Assembly: GCF_012275575.1 (NCBI RefSeq)
Contig: NZ_NPIH01000203.1
Span: 43,874 to 107,873 of the forward strand
Direction: 5' to 3'
Length of the DNA stretch: 64,000 nucleotides
From: Paraburkholderia sp. SG-MS1
GTDB taxonomy: Bacteria > Pseudomonadota > Gammaproteobacteria > Burkholderiales > Burkholderiaceae
The notes beneath the pieces were generated by a model. That model was not told the DNA's origin. It searched no databases and was given only the letters and a program-made list of their open reading frames with translations. Shown one piece after another: positions 46,827 through 56,621 of this stretch (positions are counted from its first letter, which is position 1; each line of letters begins with the position of its first letter). The translations under genes and the position numbers were made by a program.

Positions 46827-46958
46827 TTACCGGTAGTAATAGCCGCCGTGATGGTGGTAGCCGCCACCGTAGTAGCCCGGCGCCGGGGCAACGATGCAGC
46901 CGCCGAGTGCCGTTGCGAGGAGCGTGCCGGCGGCGAGGGTCAAGATCAAGCGTTTCAT
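46827..46958 (-). CDS. 43-aa Gly/Tyr/His-rich small lipoprotein
   Basis: The protein starts MKRLILTLAAGTLLATALGG and has its lipobox Cys in LGGC. The mature part is short and rich in Gly, Tyr and His (GYYGGGYHHHGGYYYR). The ATG at 46958 is preceded by GGAGAACAAT. Similar tiny envelope lipoproteins are common in Burkholderiales; function unknown, possibly metal binding because of the His run. Confidence 0.7.
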   Translation of the reverse strand: MKRLILTLAAGTLLATALGGCIVAPAPGYYGGGYHHHGGYYYR

Positions 46959-47586
46959 ATTGTTCTCCATCGAGTCGAGATTCATTCGAGCCAAATCCCC
47001 GAATGACCCGATTGGACACGACCTCGACCCACGGGAACGTTGCGATTTGTAAGGGAACATCACCAACGCGTTACATGATCGGTGCGAGTAACTCGCCCGC
47101 TCCGAAGCATCGGAGGATCGGTTCACGTCGGCGGAAATCAGCGCCTATACTGCGTTGAACGTGCATGAATTGCGTGCGCGCGCCCGCTGGCGTGGCGCAG
47201 GCGGTTCAAGCCATGGCGGGATAGGCACGGGTTTGCGCTGCGGCGCACGCTAGGCCAAAGCCGCCAGACATGCGAACACAGCCGGCATAAGCAATGACGC
47301 ACTCAACGGAAAGCGACAGATTTAACAGGCGTGTAATGTGCGAGGAGCGCCGCGAATCTCACGCTGACCGACACTGAGATCGGAACGCGTAGCCGGACCG
47401 CTGCATCAGGCAGCCGATGCAGGTTCCGATTTTTGCAATGATTTCCTCTCCGCCCGCCGTTCCCCGACACGGGCGTTTTCGGAGGCGTTACGTCGCAGCG
47501 CCCGGTGGATTGGGCGGATGCGCGTCACGCCTCTTTTCTTTTCGAGCAAACGATTGCGCCACCAGCAGGACGCCGCCGCGACTCGC
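46959..47586. other. intergenic region, possible plus-strand transcript without ORF
   Basis: About 630 bases without a believable protein gene. TATACT (about 47146-47151) could be a -10 element, and a strong two-part stem-loop with T tract ends at 47434. Together they suggest a transcript of about 280 nt, but the promoter is weak. Confidence 0.35.
47379..47434 (+). terminator. terminator-like stem-loop in gene-free DNA
   Basis: ATCGGAAC and GTTCCGAT (47379-47386 and 47423-47430) enclose a second hairpin CTGCATC/GATGCAG (47401-47422) and are followed by TTTT. On the plus strand this is a good intrinsic terminator shape. Confidence 0.55.
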
Positions 47587-48591
47587 TCACGCGATGGCCG
47601 AACGCGGCTCGTTGGCGCGCTCATGCGGCTTGCCATGCACGTAGTCGATCGCGTCGAGTGCGGCGCTGACCGGCGGCACCGAATGGCCGTCACCGATCGA
47701 GATGGAACGATTCGGCGATTCGACGCCGCAATGTGACGGCGACGTCGCCACGAAGATCATCACAGTGCGCTTCTGCAACGCGTGAGCAAGATGGACGAAG
47801 CCCGTGTCCGTGCCGACCACCAGCGCGCACGCGTCGATCATCTGCGCGATTTCGGTCACGCTCATTTTCGGCAGCACATTCGCGCCCGGCACCTGCGCGG
47901 CGATCTTCTCCGCCTCGGCGCGTTCGGCGTCCGAACCCCACGGCAAGACCACGCGAAAACCGCGTCCCGCGAGGTCGAGGCCGACCTCGACCCAATGACT
48001 CAGCGGCCACTTCTTGTCGTCTTTGGAGGTGGCGTGGAAAAACGCCGCGACCGGCGCGCTGTCCGCGGCGAACGGCGCGCTGGCCGGTTCAGGCAGGCGC
48101 AGATTGTAGACGGGCGGGCCGTCCACCTCGTAGCCGAGCGCCTCGCCTGCGCTGATGCGCATGCCGTGCCAGGCATTGCCTTGCGGACGCGGGCCGAATC
48201 GCCCGGTATAGGCGAAGGCAGCGCCCCGCTCGCCCAGATCCTGGGACTGGTAGCCGATACGCCGTGACGAGCGTGCGAGGAACGCGATGATCGCGCTCTT
48301 GTAGACACCGTGAATGTCGATGATGGAATCGTAGCGATACGCGCGCAACTCGGCGATGGACGCCCAGATGGCCTTGAGGTCGCTCCAGTTGCGCGCTTTC
48401 TTGAAGCGGCGCAACGGCGCGCACAGCACGCGGTCCACGCTTTCGCTCCAGTGCACGAGTTCGGCGAAAGCCTCGTCTGCCGCCCAATCGACCTGAACGC
48501 CTGGAAACGCGCGCTTGATATCGGCGACGACCGGCAGCGCCTGCACGATATCGCCGAGTGAGGTGACCTTGACGATGAGGACTCGCTTCAT
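47587..48591 (-). CDS. waaC: LPS heptosyltransferase I
   Basis: This 334-aa GT9-family enzyme adds the first heptose to Kdo in lipopolysaccharide core synthesis at the inner membrane. The start RVLIVKVTSLGDIVQALPV with its conserved SLGD, the IIDIHGVYKSA stretch, the nucleotide-sugar site LPWGSDAERAEAE and the GTDTGFVHLAHAL motif all fit WaaC. The next gene on the opposite side is the divergent chloride channel. No other LPS gene is in the window. Confidence 0.93.
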   Translation of the reverse strand: MKRVLIVKVTSLGDIVQALPVVADIKRAFPGVQVDWAADEAFAELVHWSESVDRVLCAPLRRFKKARNWSDLKAIWASIAELRAYRYDSIIDIHGVYKSAIIAFLARSSRRIGYQSQDLGERGAAFAYTGRFGPRPQGNAWHGMRISAGEALGYEVDGPPVYNLRLPEPASAPFAADSAPVAAFFHATSKDDKKWPLSHWVEVGLDLAGRGFRVVLPWGSDAERAEAEKIAAQVPGANVLPKMSVTEIAQMIDACALVVGTDTGFVHLAHALQKRTVMIFVATSPSHCGVESPNRSISIGDGHSVPPVSAALDAIDYVHGKPHERANEPRSAIA

Positions 48592-48803
48592 TGAAGACCT
48601 GTTAGTTGTTCAAAAATCACATCATTTTAGCCGACGATTGAAATCTTTTTGCCACATCGCATTGGCCCGCACGCCTCAATCGCAATACCGCGCATTACGT
48701 CACGCGTCTGCGACGCGACGATTCTGCGGCATTTCAAAAAACTTTTCATACGCGTTTGCACGCGCGCGGCGCTCTATACTTTACGCTTTCGCGCCAGCCT
48801 GCC

Positions 48804-50225
48804 ATGCCCAAACTCTTCTCTCTGCGTCCATCCGTCCTCCTGCGCCGCGCTAAACGCCTCTGGCGGCAGTACGGCATTTTCTGGCTCGGCGCGATCGCCG
48901 TTGGCCTGATCGCGGTGCTGTATGCCCGCCTGATCGACTGGGGCTACGCCGAATTCCGCTCCTTGCAGCAAGGGCACGCATGGGCGCCGCTCATCGTCAC
49001 GCCCGCGGTCGCGGCGCTCGCCGTCTGGCTCACGCGCACCTTCTTTCGCGGCGCCGAGGGCAGTGGCATCCCGCAAGTGATCGCGACGCTGCATTCGAAA
49101 CCCGGTCCCTACGGCGAACGGCTGCTGTCGTTCCGGATTCTGTTCGGCAAGATCGCCGTGTCGTTTCTGGGGATTCTGGGCGGCTTCACCATCGGCCGTG
49201 AAGGACCGACCGTGCAAGTCGGCGCGGCGCTCATGTTCAATCTGCGGCGGCTCTATCCGCGCTCCAATGCCCAGATCGAGCGGCAACTGGTGCTGGCCGG
49301 CGCGGCCGCGGGCTTATCCGCCGCCTTCAATACGCCGCTCGCCGGCATCGTGTTCGCCATCGAGGAACTGACGCGCAGCTTCGAGGCGCGCGCGAGCGGC
49401 GTACTGATTACGGCGATCATCATCGCCGGCGTAATCGCGCTTGGGCTGAACGGCAACTACACGTATTTCGGCACCATCCAGATCGGCGTGCACTTCCCTG
49501 ACCTGCTTGCGCTCGCGGTGTTGCTCACCGCGCTCGTCACCGGCATTGCCGGCGGCGTGTTCGGCTGGCTGCTGCTAAACACCGCGCGCTGGATTCCCGC
49601 GCCGCTGCGTCGATTGCACAGCGAACGGCCGGTCGTGTTCGCCGCGTTGTGCGGTTTCACGATCGCATTGGTCGGGCTGATTTCGGGCGGCACGACCTTC
49701 GGCAGCGGGTATGCGGAAGCGCGCGGATTGCTCGACGGCCATGAGCGCCTGTCGGTCTTCTATCCGTTCCTGAAGATGATCGCGATGATCGGCTCATACC
49801 TGCCCGGCATTCCGGGCGGTATCTTCGCGCCGTCGCTGTCGATCGGGGCGGGCTTCGGCAATCTGCTGCACATGGTGTTCGACTCGATGCAGTTGCCGAT
49901 GCTGATCGCGCTCGCAATGGTCGGCTATCTCGCCGCCGTGACGCAGTCTCCGATTACGTCGTTCGTGATCGTGATGGAGATGATCGACGGCCACGCGCTG
50001 GTGATTTCGCTGATGGCCACCGCGTTGATCGCGAGCCGCGTGTCGCGCCTGTTCGCGCCGCCACTCTACGAGTCGCTGGCGCAACGTTATATGGCGCCGC
50101 TGCCGCAGCCGACGCCCGCGCCAACGCCCGAAGTCCCCGAGGTGCTCGACGTGCCCGAACCGGCAATGGAGCCGGTCGACGGCGAGCCGCCTGCCGAAGA
50201 CAGCGCCGACACGCCGCGTCAATAA
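48804..50225 (+). CDS. clcB: ClC-family chloride channel/transporter
   Basis: This 473-aa inner-membrane protein carries all three ClC ion-path motifs: GAEGSGIPQV, GREGPTVQ with the gating Glu, and GGIFAPSLSIGAG. The C-terminus is a Pro/Glu-rich tail (TPAPTPEVPEVLDVPEPAME) instead of CBS domains. The start at 48804 fits; the frame is open to 48756. It is divergent from waaC. The ClcB name, rather than ClcA, is tentative. Confidence 0.9.
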   Translation: MPKLFSLRPSVLLRRAKRLWRQYGIFWLGAIAVGLIAVLYARLIDWGYAEFRSLQQGHAWAPLIVTPAVAALAVWLTRTFFRGAEGSGIPQVIATLHSKPGPYGERLLSFRILFGKIAVSFLGILGGFTIGREGPTVQVGAALMFNLRRLYPRSNAQIERQLVLAGAAAGLSAAFNTPLAGIVFAIEELTRSFEARASGVLITAIIIAGVIALGLNGNYTYFGTIQIGVHFPDLLALAVLLTALVTGIAGGVFGWLLLNTARWIPAPLRRLHSERPVVFAALCGFTIALVGLISGGTTFGSGYAEARGLLDGHERLSVFYPFLKMIAMIGSYLPGIPGGIFAPSLSIGAGFGNLLHMVFDSMQLPMLIALAMVGYLAAVTQSPITSFVIVMEMIDGHALVISLMATALIASRVSRLFAPPLYESLAQRYMAPLPQPTPAPTPEVPEVLDVPEPAMEPVDGEPPAEDSADTPRQ

Positions 50226-50329
50226 ACGACGACGCGCGGCGCGTGCACATACAACGGCCGGGCCGGCACGATGACACAGCCGGCCAGTATCACCGCCAGC
50301 GCGGCAAGCAGAAGCAGATTCTTTTTCAT
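50219..50329 (-). CDS. 36-aa small lipoprotein
   Basis: The minus-strand frame from the ATG at 50329 begins with MKKNLLLLAALAVILAGC, a textbook lipoprotein signal with lipobox LAGC. A short mature part rich in Val, Pro and Arg follows. Its stop codon overlaps the end of the chloride-channel gene by 7 bp. It is too short for routine gene finders. Its form is the same as that of the small lipoprotein at 46827-46958. Confidence 0.6.
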   Translation of the reverse strand: MKKNLLLLAALAVILAGCVIVPARPLYVHAPRVVVY

Positions 50330-50441
50330 CACGTGTTTTCCTGAAGCGACGGGCGCGCGCTACGCGGCGCCCGTGTTGTCGAACGGGTGAAGGCGACGCG
50401 AGCGAGATCGAACGCGCCGTGCCTTGCCCGACGTTCTCGCG

Positions 50442-50750
50442 TTACGCCCAGTGGCCCTGCACCCACCGGTAGTGCGGACCCTGCGAGACCCAGTGGCCCG
50501 GTACCCAGTGATAGCCGATGCGCTCGGCCTGCCAGTGTCCCGCGACCCAGACGTAGCGGCCATGATCCCAGCGCCAGTGACCGTGGTCCCACACGTAGCC
50601 GGCTCGCGCCGCGGGCACGGCTTCGTCACGCACAGGCGGCGGCTCGGACGGCGCGATCACGACCACTTCGGCCGACGCGCACGCCACAGCGGCGGCACCA
50701 GCCGCGATCAACACGGTATGGGTCAGCAGCAAGCGAAAGGTTCTGTTCAT
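50442..50750 (-). CDS. YXWGXW-repeat-type envelope protein
   Basis: This 102-aa protein has a signal sequence (possibly a lipoprotein, VACAS). Repeated aromatic modules follow: YVWDHGHWRWDHGRYVWVAG and YHWVPGHW, YRWVQGHWA. The W-x-x-GHW spacing marks the YXWGXW repeat family, small outer-envelope proteins of unknown function. The start at 50750 is preceded by AGAGAGGGAAATC. Confidence 0.85.
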   Translation of the reverse strand: MNRTFRLLLTHTVLIAAGAAAVACASAEVVVIAPSEPPPVRDEAVPAARAGYVWDHGHWRWDHGRYVWVAGHWQAERIGYHWVPGHWVSQGPHYRWVQGHWA

Positions 50751-51151
50751 GATTTCCCTCTCTGATTAAACACCGGATACGGCGTTATCCGTTTAATGCG
50801 CGAGGGCTGCGACCGGCTGACGGTGCGCGTGTAACGGCACACGCTGAAGTGCAACGGTTTATTTCGACGCACGGACTGCGCATGGGAAAGCGTCAGGACG
50901 GGCTTGCGCGACACTTAAAGACGCGGCTGGGCCAGCGACGCAGCGCGGCTCGCGACGGCTCGAAGAAAACGAGGGGGAAATGAAACGGCAGGAAACGGCA
51001 GGAAACGGCAGGAAACGGCAAGGAAACGACTGGCAGCCGCGCACTCGACAATCACGCAGCGAACACCGCACGGCGCCACGTCATCTCAACGCAACACCGC
51101 GCGGCGTACATCGGCTGAAACCAGCCGCAGAACAGAACCGCTTGCGGCCGC
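50751..51151. other. intergenic region with 10-bp tandem repeat
   Basis: About 400 bases between the YXWGXW gene and minE, with no gene recognised. GAAACGGCAG is repeated four times without interruption from about 50982. Confidence 0.5.
50981..51026. repeat. 10-bp tandem repeat (GGAAACGGCA)x4
   Basis: TGAAACGGCA is followed by three copies of GGAAACGGCA and a partial copy. The period is 10 bp and the copies are almost identical, which suggests a young, slippage-prone array. Confidence 0.85.
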
Positions 51152-51406
51152 TCAGGCCTGCGGTATTTCGATCTTGACCTCGAGCACTTCGAGATCGTCC
51201 TGACGCTCGAGACTCACGCGAATATCGTCATCGGAAATCTTCACGTACTTCGAAATCACGGCAACCAGTTCACGTTGCAACGCAGGCAGATAATCGGCGG
51301 GCGCGTGGCCGCCGGCGCGCTCGTGCGCGATGATCAACTGCAGGCGTTCCTTCGCTACCGACGCGGACTTCTTTTTCTCTCCCAGCAAAAACGAAAGAAT
51401 CGACAT
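51152..51406 (-). CDS. minE: cell division topological specificity factor MinE
   Basis: This 84-aa protein stimulates MinD ATPase and confines MinCD to the poles. It has the usual start [20 protein letters not shown], the MinD-contact region and the C-terminal domain ([20 protein letters not shown]). It is the last gene of minC-minD-minE, 14 bp after minD. Confidence 0.95.
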   Translation of the reverse strand: MSILSFLLGEKKKSASVAKERLQLIIAHERAGGHAPADYLPALQRELVAVISKYVKISDDDIRVSLERQDDLEVLEVKIEIPQA

Positions 51407-51420
51407 TACGTGCGCTCCCC

Positions 51421-52236
51421 TTACTTGGTGCCGAAGAGGCGCTGCAGCAGCCCGGGCTTCTGGTAATCGGTAAAGCGAAGCGACTTCTGCTCGCCGAGAA
51501 AACGCGACACGACATCCTTATAGGCTTCGGCCACGTCGGTGCCGTCCAGATGCACGGCGGGCAGACCCTGGTTGGACGCGTGCAGCACCGCTTCCGATTC
51601 CGGAATCACGCCGATCAGATCGATGCGCAAAATTTCCTGAATGTCGGTGAGCGACAGCATTTCGCCTTCGCTGACGCGCTTCGGGTTGTAGCGGGTGATC
51701 AGCAGGTGTTCCTTGATCGGCTCCTTGCCTTCGATCGCGCGCTTGGTCTTCGACGACAGGATGCCGAGAATGCGGTCCGAGTCGCGTACGGACGACACTT
51801 CGGGGTTGGTCACGATCAGCGCTTCGTCGGCGAAGTGCATCGCGAGCAGCGCGCCCGATTCGATACCGGCCGGCGAATCGCAGACGATGTATTCGAAGTC
51901 CATCGCGATCAGGTCGTTGATGACCTTCTCGACGCCTTCCATCGTCAACGCGTCCTTATCGCGCGTCTGCGAGGCCGGCAGGATGAACAGGTTCTCGCAC
52001 TTCTTGTCCTTGATCAGCGCCTGGTTCAGGTTGGCTTCGCCCTGGATCACGTTGATCAGGTCGTACACCACACGGCGCTCACAACCCATGATGAGATCGA
52101 GGTTACGCAGGCCGACGTCGAAGTCGATCACGGCGGTTTTGCTGCCACGCAGTGCGAGGGCCGATGCAAAGCTCGCGCTCGTGGTCGTCTTGCCCACGCC
52201 ACCCTTGCCCGAAGTCACCACAATGATTTTTGCCAT
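51421..52236 (-). CDS. minD: septum-site-determining ATPase MinD
   Basis: This 271-aa deviant Walker ATPase reads [20 protein letters not shown] at the N-terminus, with [15 protein letters not shown] and the membrane-targeting amphipathic C-terminal helix ([15 protein letters not shown]). Dimers bind the membrane and recruit MinC. It lies between minC and minE. Confidence 0.97.
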   Translation of the reverse strand: MAKIIVVTSGKGGVGKTTTSASFASALALRGSKTAVIDFDVGLRNLDLIMGCERRVVYDLINVIQGEANLNQALIKDKKCENLFILPASQTRDKDALTMEGVEKVINDLIAMDFEYIVCDSPAGIESGALLAMHFADEALIVTNPEVSSVRDSDRILGILSSKTKRAIEGKEPIKEHLLITRYNPKRVSEGEMLSLTDIQEILRIDLIGVIPESEAVLHASNQGLPAVHLDGTDVAEAYKDVVSRFLGEQKSLRFTDYQKPGLLQRLFGTK

Positions 52237-52340
52237 TACCCTTACCTTGTGTTCGTCAAATTCATTAATTATGTGCGGCCATATTTGCCGCGAAACGCCG
52301 CGCGCCGGATTCGTTTAGCGCCGCACCCGTTTCGCGTCAC

Positions 52341-53177
52341 TTACGTGAGCCGCAGCGGTTCGATCATCAGCTTTTCTTCTTCGAGCCAGATCTGCACCGG
52401 CTTGCCGAGTACATCGGATGGCAGCGGGTTCTCGGTCGTTCGATAGATGCCCGCGATCGAGATGAGTTCCGGTTCGAGACACGTGCAGAAAATGCGCGCG
52501 TCGTGATTGCCCTGCACGCCGGCCAATGCCCGGCCACGCAGCGGCGCGTAAATATGGATGTTCCCTTCCGCGATCACTTCCGCGCCGTAGCTCACAAGAC
52601 CGAGCACGACCAGATCGCCCTTTGCGTAGATGCGTTGACCGGAGCGCAACGGCTTCTCGACCACCATCGTTTGCGACGACGTGGCGAGACGCACGGGCTC
52701 GGCGGCGACAGCCGGCTCGAGCGCAGTGGGGGAGCCGGATTCGGGGACCTCGGGCGGAAGCAGGCTCGCCTGGGCCGGCGCGTCTGCCGCCGGCGCAGCA
52801 CCGCTCGTGCCGCTTGCCGCGTCGGTGCTGCCTTCGTCGGCAGGCTTCGCCACCGCGCCGCGACGATCGCGCGCTTCGAGCAACGGCAGCGCCGATTCCG
52901 CCGCCCACTTCTGCTGCGCGTCGGCGACCACGCCGACCGGACGCATGCGCACGCTGTCGAGCAGTTGCGCGATGTCGGCAAGCCGCACGCGTTCGTTGTC
53001 GGCGAGACGCCGCACGTCGATCGCGACGACGTCGTTAGCGAAAAACTCGGGGGTCGCCTCGAAGCGCCGGGTCAGCTCGGCACGCATGGCATCGAGGTCG
53101 GTCGTCTTGACCACGAACAGGAGCGTATCGACCGAGCCGCTGCGGAGTTCGAAAAAAGGCGATTTCTTGGGCGACAT
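52341..53177 (-). CDS. minC: septum-site-determining protein MinC
   Basis: This 278-aa FtsZ inhibitor starts with [20 protein letters not shown]. An Ala/Pro-rich linker of about 70 residues joins the N-domain to the C-domain, which has the MinD-binding pattern [17 protein letters not shown] and [20 protein letters not shown]. The ATG at 53177 is chosen over a TTG at 53189. TAAAAT on the minus strand (53202-53207) may be the -10 element of the min operon. The linker is longer than in E. coli. Confidence 0.95.
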   Translation of the reverse strand: MSPKKSPFFELRSGSVDTLLFVVKTTDLDAMRAELTRRFEATPEFFANDVVAIDVRRLADNERVRLADIAQLLDSVRMRPVGVVADAQQKWAAESALPLLEARDRRGAVAKPADEGSTDAASGTSGAAPAADAPAQASLLPPEVPESGSPTALEPAVAAEPVRLATSSQTMVVEKPLRSGQRIYAKGDLVVLGLVSYGAEVIAEGNIHIYAPLRGRALAGVQGNHDARIFCTCLEPELISIAGIYRTTENPLPSDVLGKPVQIWLEEEKLMIEPLRLT

Positions 53178-53409
53178 AGCGTTCGGCAAAAAATTTTGCG
53201 TATTTTACAGGCGTCCACGCGCGCGGCCAGCTTTTTTGCCGGTGAATGCACGACCTCGACGAGCCACCTCGATCGACGCAACCACGCACAGGGCGTTCGG
53301 GCCGCGCCATGGCCAAGGATCGGGCTGCTCGCAAGACCGGGAGCCGGCCACGATTGCTGGACTGACGCGGAGGGGATTCGAGCGGCAGACTGTTGGGCCG
53401 CTCGCGAGA

Positions 53410-53943
53410 TCACTGCTGGGACGCCTGTGAGGTGCTCGGCACGTGGCGCACCAGCAGACTTTCGACTTGCTCGGGCGCGCGTTCGACACGCCGGTGTTCG
53501 CCGGTCGGACCGAAGCCGAGCGCCTCGTAAAAGCGCATGGCGTTGCGGTTGGCGTCGGCGACCCACGCGTAGATTTCCGTCGCGCCTTCGCCGGCGAGCC
53601 AATGGCCGGCCGTGTCGACCAGCAGTTCGCCGCCGCGCAGATGACGCACGGCCGGCGCTACCCACAACTCGCAGACGAACGCGCGGCGCGCGGCGGTGTC
53701 GTCGAAATGCGCTTCGATCAGGCCGGCCGGGTGGCCTTCGGTGTAGAGGATGAAAGTGGCAACGGAGAACGAAACCGCGCGCTCCACGGCGGTGGTGTCG
53801 AAACTGGCTGCATCGGCCGACAACGCGTCTTCGAGCGTCGCGCCGAAGGCATAGGGCGCCTCGCGTAGCGACGCAGTACGGAGTTCGCGAAAAACGGCGC
53901 CCTGATCAGCGGCGATACGGCGAACGGTCAATGACGGACTCAT
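53410..53943 (-). CDS. GNAT-family N-acetyltransferase
   Basis: This 177-aa enzyme has the GNAT core: FVCELWVAPAVRHLRGGELL (acetyl-CoA loop, variant of RxxGxG/A) and VADANRNAMRFYEALGF near the C-terminus. It probably acetylates a small molecule or peptide. It lies alone between minC and map on the same strand. The substrate is unknown. Confidence 0.85.
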   Translation of the reverse strand: MSPSLTVRRIAADQGAVFRELRTASLREAPYAFGATLEDALSADAASFDTTAVERAVSFSVATFILYTEGHPAGLIEAHFDDTAARRAFVCELWVAPAVRHLRGGELLVDTAGHWLAGEGATEIYAWVADANRNAMRFYEALGFGPTGEHRRVERAPEQVESLLVRHVPSTSQASQQ

Positions 53944-54130
53944 GCAGACGAAAACCCCTTGAAACCCTAAGGCGTAGCTTTAACCGAACCGGCGCGCGAG
54001 TCAAATCATTATTGACCAGACCGCGCCATGGCTCGACGATTCGCACGCGGCACGCACAAAGCCACGGCATGTCATGCCGGCGGCATAGGCTGCCAGCTGC
54101 AAGCAGCCAGGTGTTGCGTGCGCTGCGTAC

Positions 54131-54916
54131 TCACGGCGCTTCGTAGCTACCGGTGCCATCCGGCCAGGGCGTCAGCAGTTCATAACCGTCGTCCGTGACG
54201 GCAATCATGTGCTCCCATTGGGCGGACAGCGAGCGGTCTTTCGTGACCACCGTCCAGCCGTCGCGTTGCACGCTGGTGCCGGCGCGGCCGGCGTTGATCA
54301 TCGGCTCGATCGTGAAGACCATGCCCGGTTTCAGGCGCACGCCCTGCCCCGGCTGGCCGTAATGCAGCACTTGCGGGTCTTCGTGATAGACCTTGCCGAT
54401 GCCATGCCCGCAGTAGTCGCGCACGATTGAAAAGCCGTCGCGCTGCGCGACTTTCTGGATTGCGTAGCCGACGTCGCCGAGCGTCGCGCCCGGCTTCACT
54501 TCGCGGATGCCGGCGAGCATCGCCTCGTAGGTCGTGTCGATCAACTGGCGTGCCACCGTGCTCGGCTGGCCCACGCAATACATGCGGCTGGTGTCGCCGA
54601 AATAGCCGTCCTTGATGATTGCGACGTCGATGTTGATGATGTCGCCGTCCTTCAGAATCTCGCCGCGATTCGGGATGCCGTGGCACACCACCTGGTTGAC
54701 GGACGTGCAAACGGTCTTGGGAAACCCCAGATAGCCGACATTGGCCGGAATCGACTTTTGCGTGTTGACGATGTAGTCGTTGCACAGCGCGTCGAGTTCG
54801 TCAGTGGAGACGCCGGCCTTGACGTGCTCGCCGATCATCGCCAGCACGTCGGCCGCGAGGCGGCCGGAAATGCGCAGTTTGGCGATGTCGTCGGGAGTCT
54901 TGTAAGTAATGGCCAT
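54131..54916 (-). CDS. map: methionine aminopeptidase, type I
   Basis: This 261-aa enzyme removes the N-terminal Met from nascent proteins. The five metal ligands are in place: Asp in IINIDVAIIKDGYFGDTS (two Asp), His in GHGIGKVYHEDP, Glu in FTIEPMINAG and Glu in QWEHMIAVT. The start at 54916 (AITYKTPDDIAKLRISG) gives the family length; the frame remains open to 55054. It is not next to rpsB here. Confidence 0.96.
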   Translation of the reverse strand: MAITYKTPDDIAKLRISGRLAADVLAMIGEHVKAGVSTDELDALCNDYIVNTQKSIPANVGYLGFPKTVCTSVNQVVCHGIPNRGEILKDGDIINIDVAIIKDGYFGDTSRMYCVGQPSTVARQLIDTTYEAMLAGIREVKPGATLGDVGYAIQKVAQRDGFSIVRDYCGHGIGKVYHEDPQVLHYGQPGQGVRLKPGMVFTIEPMINAGRAGTSVQRDGWTVVTKDRSLSAQWEHMIAVTDDGYELLTPWPDGTGSYEAP

Positions 54917-55194
54917 GAATTCAATCGATGTGAGTCGGATGGGGTTCGAGGTTCGGCGCAGGACGCCGGGCCGCCGCAAGCGGCACGGCAAAAGCAGGCC
55001 CACGCCGGGATCGATCGGCCAATTGTACAGAGGATCGCCGCCCGAGCCCGGCAAAATGGGCCGAACGGGCTAGCCGGGCGATCGTGTGACGGCGGTGGAT
55101 GGCAGGTGGAATCCATCGCGCCCGCCCGTCCGCGCTTCATGCGACGGGTCTCAAACGGTGTACGTCGCTGCGCGAATTGGCACGCGTGCTGGCT

Positions 55195-56240
55195 CGCCCA
55201 TAGTCCCGGCACGAGAACCGGCAGCGCACCGGTCAGTCGGCTTTGGGGAGTACGACTGCATGACGTCGGTGCACCCTTCGTCGAAGCCTTGCGCGTGGAT
55301 CGTATCGAGTTGCGCTTCGAACGCGTTGCGCCAGCGGCGCAAGGTCTTCGCGTCATCGCGGCCGAATGCCAGCGACGTGCACGCCGCCAGCCTGGCGCGC
55401 CACGCCGCGTCGGCGAAACGCTGTGGACTCGGCAACATGCCCCCGCAAGAATGAAATCACGGATAAAGATCGCTCGTCGCGCGATAAGCGGCGAGTGCGA
55501 GTCGTCGATCGTGATGGTTTGCACCAGCGCGCGCGCCGGGACGCAGACGCTCGCGCAGCATGCCGAAGCACGGCGGCCAGAAGGTCTCGCAGACCGCCTC
55601 GAACATTTCGATCGAGAACGATGCCGTCGTACTGTCCCGTCAACGTCCGGCAGTCGCGCAATTCGAGTTGGACCCGGCTGCCGAGCCCTGCCTCGTGCGC
55701 TCGCGCCTGCGCAAATTCGAGCTGCGCCGGCGCGATCGTCGCGCCGTGCAGGTCGATGCCCTGTCGCGCCGCGTGCAGCGCAAAACCGCCCCAGTCGCAG
55801 CCGGTTTCGAGAACCCGCATGCCCGCAGGCAAAATCTCGCGTATCGATGAAGCGTTGATACTTCGCACGCTGTGCGTCTTCGAGCGAGGGTTGAAGATCG
55901 CTGTCGAACACTGCGCTCGAGTAGGTGAACGTCGGTCGAGCCACTGTGCGTAGAACGCGTGGCCGATGTCGTAATGCGCGTGAATATTGCGCCGGCTGCC
56001 CGAGCGCGTGTTCGGCCTGAGCCGATGGCGCAGCCCGTACCGGAACTGCGCGAAGCAGCCACCGTACACGTGAGTTGCAGCGCGCGCTCGTTGCGGATCG
56101 CGACGCGCGACAGCGTGGCGAGATGGGGCGTGTCGACCCGCCACGCGCGCCACGCGTCGGCGAAACCGATATCTCCTTGCGCAGGATCGCGCCGCCAGCG
56201 CACCAGTCACGCAACTCCAGACGCGCCCGGCATCCCATGC
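55195..56240 (-). pseudogene. frameshifted cyclopropane-fatty-acyl-phospholipid synthase-like methyltransferase
   Basis: Pieces of one protein appear in order but in different frames on the minus strand: GDIGFADAWRAWRVDTP (N-domain), YGGCFAQFRYGLRHRLRPNT and RNIHAHYDIGHAFYAQWLD, then TYSSAVFDSDLQPSLEDAQR in another frame, ILPAGMRVLETGCDWGGFAL (SAM motif I), EMFEAVCETFWPP in yet another, and the C-terminal FGRDDAKTLRRWRNAFEAQL. At least four frame changes are needed. No single frame gives a working enzyme, so it is a decayed gene. The pattern is that of CFA synthase family proteins. Confidence 0.8.
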
Positions 56241-56264
56241 GGATCGCCGAACATTGTTGTCGAG

Positions 56265-56348
56265 TGGGAGACGGTCCAGATCGAAGCGCACGTAGAACAG
56301 CGGATAAGTGAAGCAATGACGCTTCCGACGTAGCCGCGCGTGCATCAC
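56265..56348 (-). pseudogene. remnant of DUF1365-family gene (N-terminus)
   Basis: The reading MHARLRRKRHCFTYPLFYVR followed by FDLDRLP is the typical opening of DUF1365 proteins, which sit between an FAD oxidoreductase and a CFA-synthase-like gene in many Gram-negatives. After about 28 codons the pattern is lost and CFA-like sequence begins, so most of the gene has been deleted. Confidence 0.6.
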
Positions 56349-56396
56349 ACCGCAGCTGAGGAGCCACGCGGCGGGCGTGAGGTTGGCGACGTCGGC

Positions 56397-56426
56397 GGCG
56401 ACGCGGCTTACCGACGCGGCTTACCG
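56397..56426. repeat. 13-bp tandem duplication in the pseudogene region
   Basis: CGACGCGGCTTAC occurs twice in a row and is followed by CGACGCG. It lies between the remnants and fits the picture of decay. Confidence 0.7.
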
Positions 56427-56444
56427 ACGCGATGCGAGTATGCG

Positions 56445-56620
56445 TCATAGCCTCGTCCATCCCGGCGCCGCGTTGAAATCGGCGGCAACGCGCAGCGCCG
56501 ATTTCAGACCGTCCCCGTGAAATCCGTAGCCGGTCCGCACACCCGCGAACCACGTGCGGCGTTTGCGGCTCGCCCATCGACGCGCGCGTTTGCATCGCGA
56601 TTTCGAGGTTGTGCTCGGCG
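56445..56620 (-). pseudogene. remnant of FAD-dependent oxidoreductase C-terminus (COG2907-like)
   Basis: Two adjacent frames join into one family-like end: EHNLEIAMQTRASMGEPQ (56566-56616) and then RRTWFAGVRTGYGFHGDG plus LKSALRVAADFNAA (56445-56564). The RRTWFAG.x.GYGFHEDGL pattern is the hallmark of the C-terminus of the FAD oxidoreductase that heads the DUF1365/CFA cluster. The frameshift near 56565 and the missing N-terminal three quarters make it non-functional. Confidence 0.65.
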
Positions 56621-56621
56621 C

